This document shows, piece after piece, positions 1-9,747 of a stretch of DNA of 48,763 nt. The DNA is from JAVBJN01 sp031546985 (GTDB lineage Bacteria; Bacteroidota; Bacteroidia; Chitinophagales; Chitinophagaceae): the NCBI GenBank assembly GCA_031546985.1, contig JAVBJN010000028.1:1-48763 (forward strand). Reading direction: 5' to 3'. The translations under genes and the position numbers were made by a program. How positions within the stretch are numbered: the first letter of the stretch is position 1; the number at the start of each line of letters is the position of its first letter. Under the pieces are notes generated by a model. The model was not told the origin of the DNA and made no database searches. It was given only the letters and a program-made list of their open reading frames with translations.

Positions 1-953
1 ATAAAGGCAAGGTATTGTACCAGCGCTATTTTGGTTTTAAGAACTATACGACCAAAGAACTCATCTCCCCGCAAACCACTTTTCAACTGGCCTCTACCAG
101 CAAGCCGTTTACCGCTACAGCCATTCTCTGGCTGGCCGAAAGGGGCATGCTGAACATTGAAGACCCGGTGAGCCAGTACATTCCCGGCTTTCCGTATGCG
201 GGTGTTACCATTAAAAACCTGCTGAGCCACCGCTCCGGCCTGCCCGATTACCTGCACTTTTACCAAAACTACTGGAAAACGCCTAAGGTATTTATGACCA
301 ACCAGGACCTGGTAAATATGCTGGTGCAATACAAACCTGCCATACAGGCCAAGCCAGATACCCGGTTTGCCTACTGCAATACCAACTATGCGCTGCTGGG
401 TTATATAATTGAGAAGGTGAGCAAGACGAGCTACCCTGAGTTTATGAAAACCTTTGTATTTGGCCCCCTGGGATTGGACAACACCTATGTGTTTGACCCA
501 CGCCAGCCCTGCCCGCCCAATGCATCGGTATGCTACAGCGGCGCCTGGAGACTGGAGCCCAACACCCCCCTCGATGGTATTTATGGCGATAAAGGCATTT
601 ACAGCACAGTAGAAGACCTGTACAAATGGGACCAATCGTTTTACCGCAACCCTTTAATCTCCGATTCGAGCCTGCAGGCCGCCTATACTCCTTACAGTAA
701 TGAGAAGCCCGGCGTTAAGAATTACGGTCTGGGCTGGCGTATGCTGTGCTACCCCGATGGCAACAAGATCATTTACCACAATGGCTTCTGGCACGGCAAC
801 AACACGGTGTTTTACCGTTTTATACAAGATAACGTAACCATTATTGTGCTGGGCAACCGCCGCAACAGCAATATTTACCAGCAGGCCAAACAGATCTGCA
901 CCATTCTTAATGCTGATAGTATGCGCGACATGTCGGGCGAGATGGGCGAATAA
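1..953 (+). CDS. Serine hydrolase, beta-lactamase class C/PBP fold (5'-truncated by window edge)
   Basis: The open frame runs through the left edge of the window: codons at 3-14 continue in frame (K-G-K-V) into the TTG at 15, which is therefore probably an internal leucine and not a start. Visible catalytic motifs, counted from that TTG, are SxxK (S27-T-S-K30), YxN (Y120-C-N122) and a late HNG at about 254-256, replacing the KTG of classical penicillin-binding enzymes. This is the standard motif set of the class C beta-lactamase/D-aminopeptidase/esterase superfamily (Pfam Beta-lactamase). Such proteins are usually exported; the signal peptide would lie outside the window. The substrate cannot be told from sequence. 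A good terminator follows 20 bp after the stop. Fold assignment is firm; the exact activity is unknown. Confidence 0.9.
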   Translation, partial: KGKVLYQRYFGFKNYTTKELISPQTTFQLASTSKPFTATAILWLAERGMLNIEDPVSQYIPGFPYAGVTIKNLLSHRSGLPDYLHFYQNYWKTPKVFMTNQDLVNMLVQYKPAIQAKPDTRFAYCNTNYALLGYIIEKVSKTSYPEFMKTFVFGPLGLDNTYVFDPRQPCPPNASVCYSGAWRLEPNTPLDGIYGDKGIYSTVEDLYKWDQSFYRNPLISDSSLQAAYTPYSNEKPGVKNYGLGWRMLCYPDGNKIIYHNGFWHGNNTVFYRFIQDNVTIIVLGNRRNSNIYQQAKQICTILNADSMRDMSGEMGE

Positions 954-972
954 ACTGATACTGATGTACAAC

Positions 973-1001
973 AACCCGCCTTTGGTTCAAAGGCGGGTTT
1001 T
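973..1001 (+). terminator. Rho-independent terminator after the serine hydrolase
   Basis: AACCCGCCTTTG and CAAAGGCGGGTTTT form a GC-rich stem with a very short loop, followed by a T-run, 20 bp downstream of the stop codon. Confidence 0.85.
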
Positions 1002-1122
1002 ATATAACGCTTGCCCTATAAATACAGCTAAATATTTATAAGGCAATCCATTGCAGCATTTACCTTACCAATAAGTTTAAGCAGATAAGCTGCTATTCAA
1101 AAAATAAACCAAATTCATACGT

Positions 1123-1638
1123 ATGTCCACCCCGTCTACCTTGCCCGTTATTACCCAGGCCGAGCTCGAAGCTGTAGCTTCTGATACCTGGAGTTTTCTC
1201 TTTCTGTTTATAGACAAATACGGCGAAATGATTGCTCAGGACGAGACCGGCCAGGTGATGCAATCGTTTTCTGCCACCCAGCATTCCCTAATGGCATTTA
1301 ATGCCCTGTATGGCGAAGTAACCAATGGCGGTTTTCTGCAACTGATTCAGAACGGGTATGGTGGTTATATCTTCGACAACCCCTTCTCCGATATTATACG
1401 TGCCTGGGGTGCGGGGCAAATTGCCGACATTGTAGACCGTGCTAAATTGATTTATGATGCCGACCGCGAGCAGCTGGAGCAAGAAACCACGGTAGAGGAA
1501 TTTGCAGACCTGTACCATACCTTCCGCGATTTTGAACCGCTCGATGCGCTGTTTTATGCGGTGATGGATGATGAAACGGAGATTATTAAAAACTATGTAG
1601 CGCAGCACATATCAGATTTTGCCACGATTGCATCATAA
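1123..1638 (+). CDS. DMP19/DUF4375 family protein
   Basis: A 171-residue soluble, acidic protein without a signal peptide. The central stretch around residues 65-80 (E-V-T-N-G-G-F-L-Q-L-I-Q-N-G-Y-G) is the hallmark of the DMP19/DUF4375 family, which usually shows NGGF.Q...N..G. The rest is predicted mainly helical. The family's biochemical role is not established. It stands alone on the plus strand between two intergenic gaps of about 170 and 250 bp. The start is the ATG before STPSTLP. No clear promoter was seen. Family call is by motif only. Confidence 0.75.
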   Translation: MSTPSTLPVITQAELEAVASDTWSFLFLFIDKYGEMIAQDETGQVMQSFSATQHSLMAFNALYGEVTNGGFLQLIQNGYGGYIFDNPFSDIIRAWGAGQIADIVDRAKLIYDADREQLEQETTVEEFADLYHTFRDFEPLDALFYAVMDDETEIIKNYVAQHISDFATIAS

Positions 1639-1891
1639 TTAATGGATAACCAACACACTCTATGGGTTATTAGAAGCACTGGTTTAATATCTTATCCGCC
1701 CCTGATAAAGATAACCAGCCAGGGCCAAACACCTTTAATGACAATTCATAAACATTGGTAAATCATCCAAATATGCCAGTTACCAAAACCATTGGTTTAA
1801 GCGGATAAGAAACACAACCCGAGTGACCATAAGGCGTAACTTTACTTAAGACAGGTATAAATTATACTCACATATTTAATACCTTAGGGCT

Positions 1892-2278
1892 ATGGAAATT
1901 CCAAAAGACAGGCCTGTTTACGAAGGAGAAATAGCCACCTACTGGCTGGATGATGGCATCCTGGTTTCGTTGTCTAAAAGTCCGAGGCGCACCATAGAGA
2001 ATATAAAAGGTAATGTGGCTTTTGTGCAACAGATTACCGGGCACAAGCGTATGCCGCTGCTCATCTACCTATCCAATTCTCCGGTTCCTGATAAAGAAAC
2101 ACGTAAATTTGCCCCTACCCAATTGCCGGTTATTTATTCGGCAATGGCTATGGTTTCCAAACCCGGCTTGTCCAGGTTTATCATGAATATCCTGTTTGCG
2201 CTAAAGCCTCCACCCATCCCCATGAAGAGCTTTACCGACGCTGCCGCTGCCAAACTATGGCTTAAGCAGTATGTATAA
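1892..2278 (+). CDS. Small STAS/SEC14-like domain protein
   Basis: A 128-residue protein with no signal peptide. It resembles a Bacteroidota family annotated as STAS/SEC14-domain (DUF7793-like). These share a short beta-rich N-terminus, a central segment resembling Y-S-A-M-A-M-V (about residues 87-93), a helical F-I-M-N-I-L-F-A-L-K-P-P-x-P stretch, and a C-terminal A-x-x-W-L motif. In this family the protein is thought of as a small alpha/beta regulatory or ligand-binding fold; function is unknown. It is monocistronic as far as the sequence shows, with a 165-bp gap to the subtilase. The call rests on remembered family features and should be confirmed by profile search. Confidence 0.6.
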   Translation: MEIPKDRPVYEGEIATYWLDDGILVSLSKSPRRTIENIKGNVAFVQQITGHKRMPLLIYLSNSPVPDKETRKFAPTQLPVIYSAMAMVSKPGLSRFIMNILFALKPPPIPMKSFTDAAAAKLWLKQYV

Positions 2279-2443
2279 ACACCGGGCTGGCCCTAACCAG
2301 GAAAACCCGAAGGCTTAAACACCGATTTACACAATAGCCTCACGCTACCGCCATTTACCAGACCAAACGGGGCCTACACTAAACAGGCACCAAATATTTT
2401 GTTTTTTAAACTTATATTAGTAACTGACCCAATCCTGCTTCCG

Positions 2444-5400
2444 ATGAAAAAAGTTACCTGCCAATTGCTAACCCTGCTTAGCATCTGCTTACTTTCTTTT
2501 TCTTATGCTTACAGCCAGCCGGGTGCTGTTTTCCTCAAAACACAAACTGGTAAAAGCGCTCCTAACCTGCTCCAGTCGGAGCCATCAGAAGGGTTATACC
2601 AATCTTCGGAATACAACCATAAATATTACCTGCTGCTCCGGTTTGCCCAATTACCGGGCGAAAAAACCAATGCAGCGCTCCAAAGTGCAGGCATAACGCT
2701 GGGCGATTACATGTCTAACAGCGCTTACCTGGCCGAGTGCAGTAAACTGCCCAACCACAACACCCTTAGGCAGCTGGGCGTTAGCGGCATTTATGAAATG
2801 AGCCCGGCTACGCGCATCGATGTTGCAGTGCTGAAATACACCGATGCCGAACTATCGGCACCAGGTATGGTAGTGGCAGTATCGTGGTTTGGCAGCCTGG
2901 GTGCAGAAAAAGTAACGGAAGAGTTGGTACGGTATGGCGCACAACCCGTGTCGCTAAAATACACTGTGCCCAATACCATTTTTGTGCAGGCTACCCGTGC
3001 TACCATAGACCGTATGGCGGCACTTCCTTTTGTAAGTTACATTGCTGCAGAATCGACCACCGATCATGAGCTGAACTATGCCAACCGGGCCGTGCACTCG
3101 CTCGACGCACTTAACGCACCCAATATCCGCAACCTGCAAGGCAGCGGCGTTACCGTGGGCATTGGCGATAACAGCAATGCATCGCAGCATATCGATATTG
3201 TAAACCGCCTGCTGGTAAGAACCTCTACAGGTGTGGTAAACCACGGCACACACGTAACAGGCACCGTTGGCGGGGCGGGCACCGTTCACCCTTTATACAG
3301 AGGCATGGCACCAGCCACACGCCTCATTGGTCAGCTTTTTAGTGATGTAATTACCCATACCCCTATCTATATTCACGATTATGGTATGGTGCTTACCAAC
3401 AATTCCTATTTCTCCGGCGCGGTGGGCTGCACAGGCTCCAGCGTGTATAATTTTCTGAGCAGGTATGTAGACAGCCAGTTGTATGTAACCCCTTCTATCC
3501 TGCACGTGTTTGCAGTAGGCAATGATGGATTATATACTTGTGGCACTTTTCCTACCTCATACGGCACCGTAAAATCGGGCTTCCAATGCGCCAAAAACGT
3601 GCTTACCGTAGGCGCTATAGACAACAGCACCAATCTTGTACTGCCCGGCTCCAGCAAAGGCCCGGTAGAGGATGGGCGTATTAAACCTGAGATCCTCGCC
3701 GGAGGGCTCAGCATTATTTCTACCATTCCTGGCAATGTATATACCCCCATTAGCGGTACCAGTATGGCCAGCCCCACCGTTACCGGTGCACTGGCGCTGC
3801 TGTATGAAAGATACCGCCAGTTGCATGGTGGCAATAACCCCGATGGCGCGCTTATTAAAGCGCTTATTACCAACAGCGCCGAAGATATTGGCACTACAGG
3901 CCCCGACTATGCCTGTGGCTTTGGTATGATGAATGCCCGGCGTGCGGTAGAAAACATGGAGAACAACCGCTACCAGCAGGGTACGATTATCCAGGGCGAT
4001 AGCCAGACGGTTACCATTACCGGAGTACCGGCAGGCGCGCAACTGAAAGTAATGCTCTATTGGGCCGATAAAGCAGCCAACACTGCTGCTGCCACTGCGC
4101 TGGTAAACGATCTGGATCTTACGGTTGTGGAGCCCGGCCCGGGTACCGTGCACCGTCCGCTTATTCTAAACCCCATTTCGGTTACCAGTATAGCCCAGGA
4201 AGGCCGCGACTCTATTAACAATATTGAACAAGTAATGATGGTGGCGCCCAGTTCGGGCAACTATACCGTAGGCATTAAAGGCAGGCTTATCCCCAGCGGC
4301 ACGCAAGCCTATGTGGTAACCTACCAGGTGCTGGCACCATCGGTTACGCTCGACTACCCTGTAGGTGGCGAAAAATGGGTACCCGGACAAACGGAAAAAA
4401 TCCGGTGGACGGCTTTTGGCACTGGCAACAATACATTTAACCTCGACTATTCTTTAAACGGCGGCGCGTCGTGGAATGCCATTACCACCAATCTGCCAGC
4501 TGGATCTGTAAACTACTCATGGACCATTCCGGCAGACTCTGCTTCGGAGCATGCCCTGGTGCGCATTACCTGCAACACGCTGGGTTATACCAGTACGAGT
4601 ACGCAACAATTTACCATATTGGGTCAACCCACACTTATTGCCCTCACCAATCCCTGCCCCGGTTATGCCAGCCTTACCTGGAATACGATAAAGAACGCGC
4701 AGGATTATGAAGTACTGCTCTACAAAGGTTCGGACACACTCACATCGCTGGGCTTTACCACCGATACCACATTCCAGGTTTCGGGCCTTAACCCGCAGGG
4801 CAGTTACTTCCTGGCCACACAAGCCAGGTTTGCCACCGGCACTACAGGTTTAAGGTCTATTGCCTTAGCCGTAAACCCGGCAGCAGGAGCTTGCACCGGT
4901 GCAATGTTTAATGACGATTACGCGTTGGATTCTTTAATGAGCCCGGTTACCGGGCGGGCCAATACCCTGTCTCAACCCGGCGTTGCTACCATACAATGGC
5001 GGTTGCGCAATTATGGCTCAGTAGCTGCACCAGCGGTAGATACACTATACTACCAGGTAAACGGCGGTACGGTGATAGCGCAAAACATTAGCCAAACCGT
5101 ACCAGCATCCGGCACAGCTACAGTTACATCTGCTGCGACGGTTAATTTTGGCGTGCCCGGCAGCTATACCGTAAAAGCATGGATCAAACACCCCAACGAT
5201 ACCCAGCACGCCAATGATACCGTAACCGCTGTGGTAAAACACCTGAGCAATATTGCCATTAACCTGGCACCATCATTTACCGAAGGATTTGAGACGGCGG
5301 CAGAGCAAACCCTTACTGCCAATGCGATGGGCCTTACCAACCTCGACCGGGCCGATTACAATACCTCTAACAGCAACGGCCGTGTAAGAACCCGTGTAGA

Positions 5401-7756
5401 TACCGGCTTTGCCCGTACCGGAAGCAGGTGTATTACGCTGGATCAGAAAATGAATATGCCGCAAACATCGCAAAACAGCCTTACCACCACTTATAACCTG
5501 AGCAATTATGCCACAACCGACAATATCTGGCTCAATTTCTACTTAAAAAACCACGGTGTAGACTTTACCGCACCCGGCAACCGGGTATGGATAAGAGGAA
5601 ATGACCAGGCCAGCTGGATTCCGGTGCTTACATTGCCCACCGCGGTAACGCAGATTGGCATATACCAGTCATCGCCTTTTTACAACATACGGGAAAAACT
5701 GGCCGATAGCGGACAGGTGATCAGCAGCAGTTTCCAGGTACGGTTTGGGCAGGAGGGTTACACCTCTGCCAATGCGGTATACCCTACCGGCACCAGCGAT
5801 GATGGTTATTCTTTCGATGACTTTACACTTACCAAAACCAACAACGATATTTCGCTGATGCAAGTACTGCAACCCACTATTCAGGGGCAATGCAACCTGG
5901 GTGCGAATGAACCGATTGTGTTTAAGATCAAAAACTACACACCCGGCACGATTAGCAATGTACCGGTAGCCATCATGATTAACGCCACTATTATTCATGA
6001 TACTATTTCGGCACTCCCTTCTGGCGAATCTACTTTTAGCTTTGGCACTACTGCCAATCTCTCTGCTTTCCAGCATTACGATGTTAAGGCGTGGGTAAAT
6101 ATGAGCGGCGATGATTTCCGCAACAACGATAGTATTACTTATTCATTCCAGACCACACCATATATTACCAGCTTCCCTTACCTCGAAGGTTTTGAAAGCA
6201 ACAATGGTTATTGGTATAGCCAGGGCATTAATAACACCTGGCAATGGGGCACGCCTAACAAAGATGTGATTACCAAAGCTGCCAATGGTACCAAAATCTG
6301 GACCACCAATCTAACCGGTCCCTATAACGATAACGAATTCTCTTACCTGTATTCGCCTTGCTTTAACCTGAGTACGCTTACCGCGCCTATGCTGTCGTTC
6401 AGTCACCTGGTGCAATTGGAAGATGCCTGTGTCTGCGATTTCAGCTGGATGGAATACAGCCTTAACGATACCACCTGGACCAAACTGGGCGTGCAGGGAT
6501 CGGGTACCAACTGGTACGATTTTACCGGCAATCAAACCTGGCGCGGGCCCAACAATAATTGGCATGTGGCCAGTTACGGCCTGCCTGCCGGAGCGCCTAA
6601 GATCCGCTTCAGGTATGTTATGGCCAGCGATGCGGGCAGCAACTTTGCAGGTATTGGTGTAGATGATGTGCATATTTTTGACCAGCAGACCATCTACGCA
6701 GATTCGAGTTTACGCAATGGCATTACCCAAACGGTAAGCGGCAGCAGCTGGACCGATTTTACCGCCAATGGCAAACGGGTGCTGTCGATTAACGCTAACG
6801 GGCAAAACCTGGGCGCTACCACCCTTAAAACTTACCTGTACCCGGGCCCTATCCGCTTTGTGGGTACACAATACTACCTGAACCGTAATATGGTGATTCA
6901 TACCGCCAACACACCAGCCTCACCGGTAACTTTGCGGTTTTACTTCCTCGATTCCGAAGCTAAAGACCTTATGAATGCCACCGGATGCGCTACCTGCACT
7001 TCTATTAAAAACCCTTACGAATCGGGCTTTACCCAATACAGTGGTATACAGGCAGAGGAAGACGACACCTTTACCAACAACTACAGTGGAGGTCTTTACC
7101 AGTTTATATTACCAGGTACGCAGGTAAAAGTAGTACCGTTCAATAATGGTTATTATGCAGAGTTTAACGTAAATGGATTCTCAGAGTTCTGGCTCAATGG
7201 CGGCGGACCTAACCAAAACCTGCCTTTGCCGCTCAGCTTACGTTCGTTTACCGCAACTAAAATAGATGATAAGGGGCAATTGAACTGGAGTACAGAAAAC
7301 GAAGTAAACAGCGACCGTTTTGATATAGAAAAAAGCATCAACGGGCGCGACTATTATGTAATTGGAAATGTAAAAGCAATAAACAAGGCATCGGACATCA
7401 ACTTTTACGGTTTTACCGACAACCAACTGATGAACGGTACCAATTATTACAGGCTTAAGATCATCGACAACAACAAACAGTTCTCCTACTCGCAGGTAAG
7501 AACCATCCGGTACGATAAAATGGGCAATGATGTAATTATATACCCCAATCCTGTTTCGGGAGGTAAAGTGTATGTGCGCAGCACTGCCAATTGCTCAAAA
7601 ATTGAGATCAGCGATATTACCGGTAAAGTAATCCGCACGCAATACACCTCTGGCTGGCTCAATGCATTTATGCTCACCGGCATCAGCAAAGGAGTTTATA
7701 TGCTGGATGTGTACACCGATATGGGTAAGAAAACGGAGAAGCTGGTAGTGGAGTAA
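2444..7756 (+). CDS. Secreted S8 subtilisin-like protease, multidomain, T9SS-sorted
   Basis: The preferred start is the ATG at 2444 (MKKVTCQLL) because it opens a classical signal peptide (K-K, hydrophobic core, A-Y-S-Q cleavage region); an upstream TTG would add 15 unlikely residues. The mature part begins with a propeptide-like region (about 30-220), then an S8 catalytic domain with D242 (VGIGDN), H270 (NHGTH), oxyanion N320 and S440 (SGTSMASP). Beyond it lie a beta-sandwich, an Ig/FnIII-like segment, a CARDB-like domain and two MAM-like modules (EGFE starts). The C-terminus carries a W-S-T-E-N-E-V-N-S-D module seen before T9SS tails, and a sorting domain with Y-P-N-P and a KLVVE end. At 1770 residues it is far larger than a simple subtilisin. 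It should be exported and anchored or released by type IX secretion; target proteins are unknown. Confidence 0.93.
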   Translation: MKKVTCQLLTLLSICLLSFSYAYSQPGAVFLKTQTGKSAPNLLQSEPSEGLYQSSEYNHKYYLLLRFAQLPGEKTNAALQSAGITLGDYMSNSAYLAECSKLPNHNTLRQLGVSGIYEMSPATRIDVAVLKYTDAELSAPGMVVAVSWFGSLGAEKVTEELVRYGAQPVSLKYTVPNTIFVQATRATIDRMAALPFVSYIAAESTTDHELNYANRAVHSLDALNAPNIRNLQGSGVTVGIGDNSNASQHIDIVNRLLVRTSTGVVNHGTHVTGTVGGAGTVHPLYRGMAPATRLIGQLFSDVITHTPIYIHDYGMVLTNNSYFSGAVGCTGSSVYNFLSRYVDSQLYVTPSILHVFAVGNDGLYTCGTFPTSYGTVKSGFQCAKNVLTVGAIDNSTNLVLPGSSKGPVEDGRIKPEILAGGLSIISTIPGNVYTPISGTSMASPTVTGALALLYERYRQLHGGNNPDGALIKALITNSAEDIGTTGPDYACGFGMMNARRAVENMENNRYQQGTIIQGDSQTVTITGVPAGAQLKVMLYWADKAANTAAATALVNDLDLTVVEPGPGTVHRPLILNPISVTSIAQEGRDSINNIEQVMMVAPSSGNYTVGIKGRLIPSGTQAYVVTYQVLAPSVTLDYPVGGEKWVPGQTEKIRWTAFGTGNNTFNLDYSLNGGASWNAITTNLPAGSVNYSWTIPADSASEHALVRITCNTLGYTSTSTQQFTILGQPTLIALTNPCPGYASLTWNTIKNAQDYEVLLYKGSDTLTSLGFTTDTTFQVSGLNPQGSYFLATQARFATGTTGLRSIALAVNPAAGACTGAMFNDDYALDSLMSPVTGRANTLSQPGVATIQWRLRNYGSVAAPAVDTLYYQVNGGTVIAQNISQTVPASGTATVTSAATVNFGVPGSYTVKAWIKHPNDTQHANDTVTAVVKHLSNIAINLAPSFTEGFETAAEQTLTANAMGLTNLDRADYNTSNSNGRVRTRVDTGFARTGSRCITLDQKMNMPQTSQNSLTTTYNLSNYATTDNIWLNFYLKNHGVDFTAPGNRVWIRGNDQASWIPVLTLPTAVTQIGIYQSSPFYNIREKLADSGQVISSSFQVRFGQEGYTSANAVYPTGTSDDGYSFDDFTLTKTNNDISLMQVLQPTIQGQCNLGANEPIVFKIKNYTPGTISNVPVAIMINATIIHDTISALPSGESTFSFGTTANLSAFQHYDVKAWVNMSGDDFRNNDSITYSFQTTPYITSFPYLEGFESNNGYWYSQGINNTWQWGTPNKDVITKAANGTKIWTTNLTGPYNDNEFSYLYSPCFNLSTLTAPMLSFSHLVQLEDACVCDFSWMEYSLNDTTWTKLGVQGSGTNWYDFTGNQTWRGPNNNWHVASYGLPAGAPKIRFRYVMASDAGSNFAGIGVDDVHIFDQQTIYADSSLRNGITQTVSGSSWTDFTANGKRVLSINANGQNLGATTLKTYLYPGPIRFVGTQYYLNRNMVIHTANTPASPVTLRFYFLDSEAKDLMNATGCATCTSIKNPYESGFTQYSGIQAEEDDTFTNNYSGGLYQFILPGTQVKVVPFNNGYYAEFNVNGFSEFWLNGGGPNQNLPLPLSLRSFTATKIDDKGQLNWSTENEVNSDRFDIEKSINGRDYYVIGNVKAINKASDINFYGFTDNQLMNGTNYYRLKIIDNNKQFSYSQVRTIRYDKMGNDVIIYPNPVSGGKVYVRSTANCSKIEISDITGKVIRTQYTSGWLNAFMLTGISKGVYMLDVYTDMGKKTEKLVVE

Positions 7757-7960
7757 TGCTACAATGTGAGGATGTAGCAATGTAGAAATGTGTTAATGTG
7801 GCAATGTGCTAATTAAATGCGGTAGGTGCCGAAGACAATGTACCAATTAGAAAACCGGCTTCGCCGTGTCTTTGCGCTGCAGGCATGTGCCGGGGATGGC
7901 TGTTGTGGTAGGTGAAAAGTCAAACATGAAAGGTGAATGCGTGCAACCGTATTTTCCGCT
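7757..7960. other. Intergenic, with short AATGTG-type repeats
   Basis: Directly after the subtilase stop, 7760-7815 holds several degenerate copies of an AATGTG/GATGTAGC motif, a low-complexity pattern common between Bacteroidota genes. The rest, to 7960, shows no convincing gene or terminator hairpin. Confidence 0.5.
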
Positions 7961-8275
7961 GTGTTCCCGCATGGGCGGGACAGGCTGCTGCGAGCCTTAC
8001 TCCTTCGCGCCCCTGCCCCTTGCGCCTTTGCGTGCAACCCGCCGTGCCACTGCGTCGCCGTGAGCCTTATTCCTTTGCACCCTTGCCTCTTTACGCCTTT
8101 GCGCGCAACTCCACCGTGCCGCTGCGTCGCCGTGAGCCTTACTCCTTTGCACCCTTGCCTCTTTGCGCCTTTGCGCGAAACTCCACCGTGCCGCCGTGTT
8201 CCCGCATGGGCGGGACAGGCTGCTGCGAGCCTTATTCCTTCGCGCCCCTGCCTCTTTGCGCCGTGCCGCCGTGTC
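7961..8275. repeat. GC-rich degenerate direct repeats (about 70-bp unit)
   Basis: Four copies of a unit starting GAGCCTTA(C/T)TCCTT begin at 7992, 8062, 8134 and 8227, giving spacings of 70, 72 and 93 bp. Each holds a CTTTGCGCCTTTGCG-like core. A second motif, GTGTTCCCGCATGGGCGGGA plus CAGGCTGCTGC, occurs twice (7961 and 8196) and contains a CCCGC/GCGGG inverted repeat. Stop-free frames across this stretch are by-products of the repeat composition, not genes. Confidence 0.85.
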
Positions 8276-8314
8276 GCTACGAGAGTCTTTAATTCACCAA
8301 CAAAAACGACCAAT

Positions 8315-8350
8315 AAAAAAAAGTCCCCGCAGTTTTTGCAGGGACTTTTT
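8315..8350. terminator. Bidirectional rho-independent terminator
   Basis: AAAAAGTCCCCGCA and TGCAGGGACTTTTT pair around a short T-rich loop with an A-run before and a T-run after, so it can work on both strands. It lies 21 bp beyond the stop of the minus-strand Omp28-like gene. Confidence 0.85.
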
Positions 8351-8370
8351 ATGCTTTAGAAAGATCGTGA

Positions 8371-9483
8371 TTAGCGAACAGTCAGGTGGAAGCTGGTTTT
8401 ACCGTTTTCGGTATTCAGCTGCATCAGGTACATACCTGCAGCCAGGCCATACTGAGCAGGTGTGAACTGAATGGTGTGTGCACCAGCAATCTCTTTACTG
8501 CTGTAAGGATGTGCTACCAGTTGGCCCATTACGTTAAACACCTGCAGGTCTACTACAGACTGTGATTGGATATTGTATTCGATTTTAACCTGTTGGTTTA
8601 CGGCTGTAGGGTTAGGATAAGCGTTCAGTACGTTAATGTTCTGTACTACTTCTTTAACCGCAGTAGGGCCACCAAATGCTTTCAGGTGAATCGATTCTGA
8701 GTTCAGGATCTCTTTTTTGTCGTTGGCAACTTTACCATCAAAAGCTACGAAAGCAACCAGGTGAATGTTATCTGTTTTCCAGTTAGGAGCTGGTTTAAAC
8801 GAAACCGACTTGGTGTAGGTAGTGCCTACAACCGGCTGGGCAGGTACCACACCGGTAAAGCCCCATGCGCCACCCAATGCTTTGCGCAGGGTATTGTTGT
8901 GAAACCAGTTTTGCAATGGGCTTGCACCACCTTGTACACTGGAAGAATAGTTGTCTTGCTCGATTGTACCGGTAGCAGGAATGCCATCTTCCAGCACATA
9001 TACGTTTATGTTAATCTTATCGCTGCTATCGTTTACAGGTACCTGAGAGAAATTTACGTTAACATCTGCAGTGTAAGTACCATTAGTAGCGTTGTAGGCC
9101 ATGTTGGTAAAGCTTACAGAAGCAACGGCAGGCACTGCCTTACGCTGGTTAAAATAACCAGCCCATTTACCTCTTGTGGTACCGATCTTGGCTTCGGTAG
9201 GGAACTTTTTACGGTCAATAGAACCGTTCGGGTAAGAAGTCACACTCAGCCCTGCAACAATTGCAGCGCCTTCCACAGTTTGCAAACCATCGCCGTTGTG
9301 GTTAGCTACCGGAATGATAACATCAGGATATTGTTGTTCCAGACCTTCCAGGATTACAGTACCTTCCGGGCACCAGCCGCACCAGGCTCCGGTGTAATCT
9401 TCCAGAAATACTTTTTTAACGGTGGTTTGGGCTTGTGTTGCTAAACCAGAAAGCAACATAACAGAAAGTAGTCCTTTTTTCAT
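8371..9483 (-). CDS. Omp28-related secreted thioredoxin-fold protein with T9SS sorting domain
   Basis: The start chosen is the ATG at 9483 (MKKGLLSVML), which gives a clean signal peptide ending A-T-Q-A-Q; the longer frame adds 21 unlikely residues. The 370-residue product has a redox-type G-A-W-C35-G-W-C38-P-E motif near the mature N-terminus, typical of Omp28-related outer-membrane/secreted proteins of Bacteroidota, followed by a beta-rich domain. The C-terminal 80 residues form a T9SS sorting domain (A-Y-P-N-P, V-F-N-V-M-G-Q, final H-L-T-V-R). The CXXC suggests a thiol-disulfide or metal-related role outside the cell, but no substrate is known. It is a single gene with its own terminator. 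Confidence 0.9.
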   Translation of the reverse strand: MKKGLLSVMLLSGLATQAQTTVKKVFLEDYTGAWCGWCPEGTVILEGLEQQYPDVIIPVANHNGDGLQTVEGAAIVAGLSVTSYPNGSIDRKKFPTEAKIGTTRGKWAGYFNQRKAVPAVASVSFTNMAYNATNGTYTADVNVNFSQVPVNDSSDKININVYVLEDGIPATGTIEQDNYSSSVQGGASPLQNWFHNNTLRKALGGAWGFTGVVPAQPVVGTTYTKSVSFKPAPNWKTDNIHLVAFVAFDGKVANDKKEILNSESIHLKAFGGPTAVKEVVQNINVLNAYPNPTAVNQQVKIEYNIQSQSVVDLQVFNVMGQLVAHPYSSKEIAGAHTIQFTPAQYGLAAGMYLMQLNTENGKTSFHLTVR

Positions 9484-9714
9484 TTGTGCCAATAATTTAT
9501 ATAAAAATAATATTCTAGCTGAATTTTCAATTTTTTTTTCGGCCACATTTCCACATACCTATCATTCAGGACAAATAACATCTACTTCTTCTGCATATTT
9601 AATGGTATTTGTTTTTTTCAACCACTTACCATCCGGGCCTCACCATCTGCGCAATGGTGCCTGCCAGCTACTCAATCAGGTCTTTTCACCATTTTTTGGG
9701 ACCGTACTTGCCCC

Positions 9715-9722
9715 TAATTTTG
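9715..9722 (+). promoter_or_regulatory. Candidate Bacteroidota -7 promoter element (TAATTTTG)
   Basis: TAATTTTG fits the Bacteroidota consensus TAnnTTTG and lies 25 bp before the ATG of the 781-residue protein. A TTTG at 9695-9698 could be the -33 element, with a rather short 16-bp spacer. No experimental support. Confidence 0.45.
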
Positions 9723-9747
9723 AATATAAACCAAAACAACCATCACT

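Noticed and set aside
7933..8359. Overlapping plus-strand reading frames of 119 and 140 codons
   Set aside because: They lie in GC-rich repeats; all frames give repetitive C/A/P/R-rich peptides with no family resemblance.
8761..9444. 227-codon plus-strand frame opposite the Omp28-like gene
   Set aside because: It is antisense to a gene with a clear signal peptide, CXXC motif and sorting domain, and has no recognisable features.
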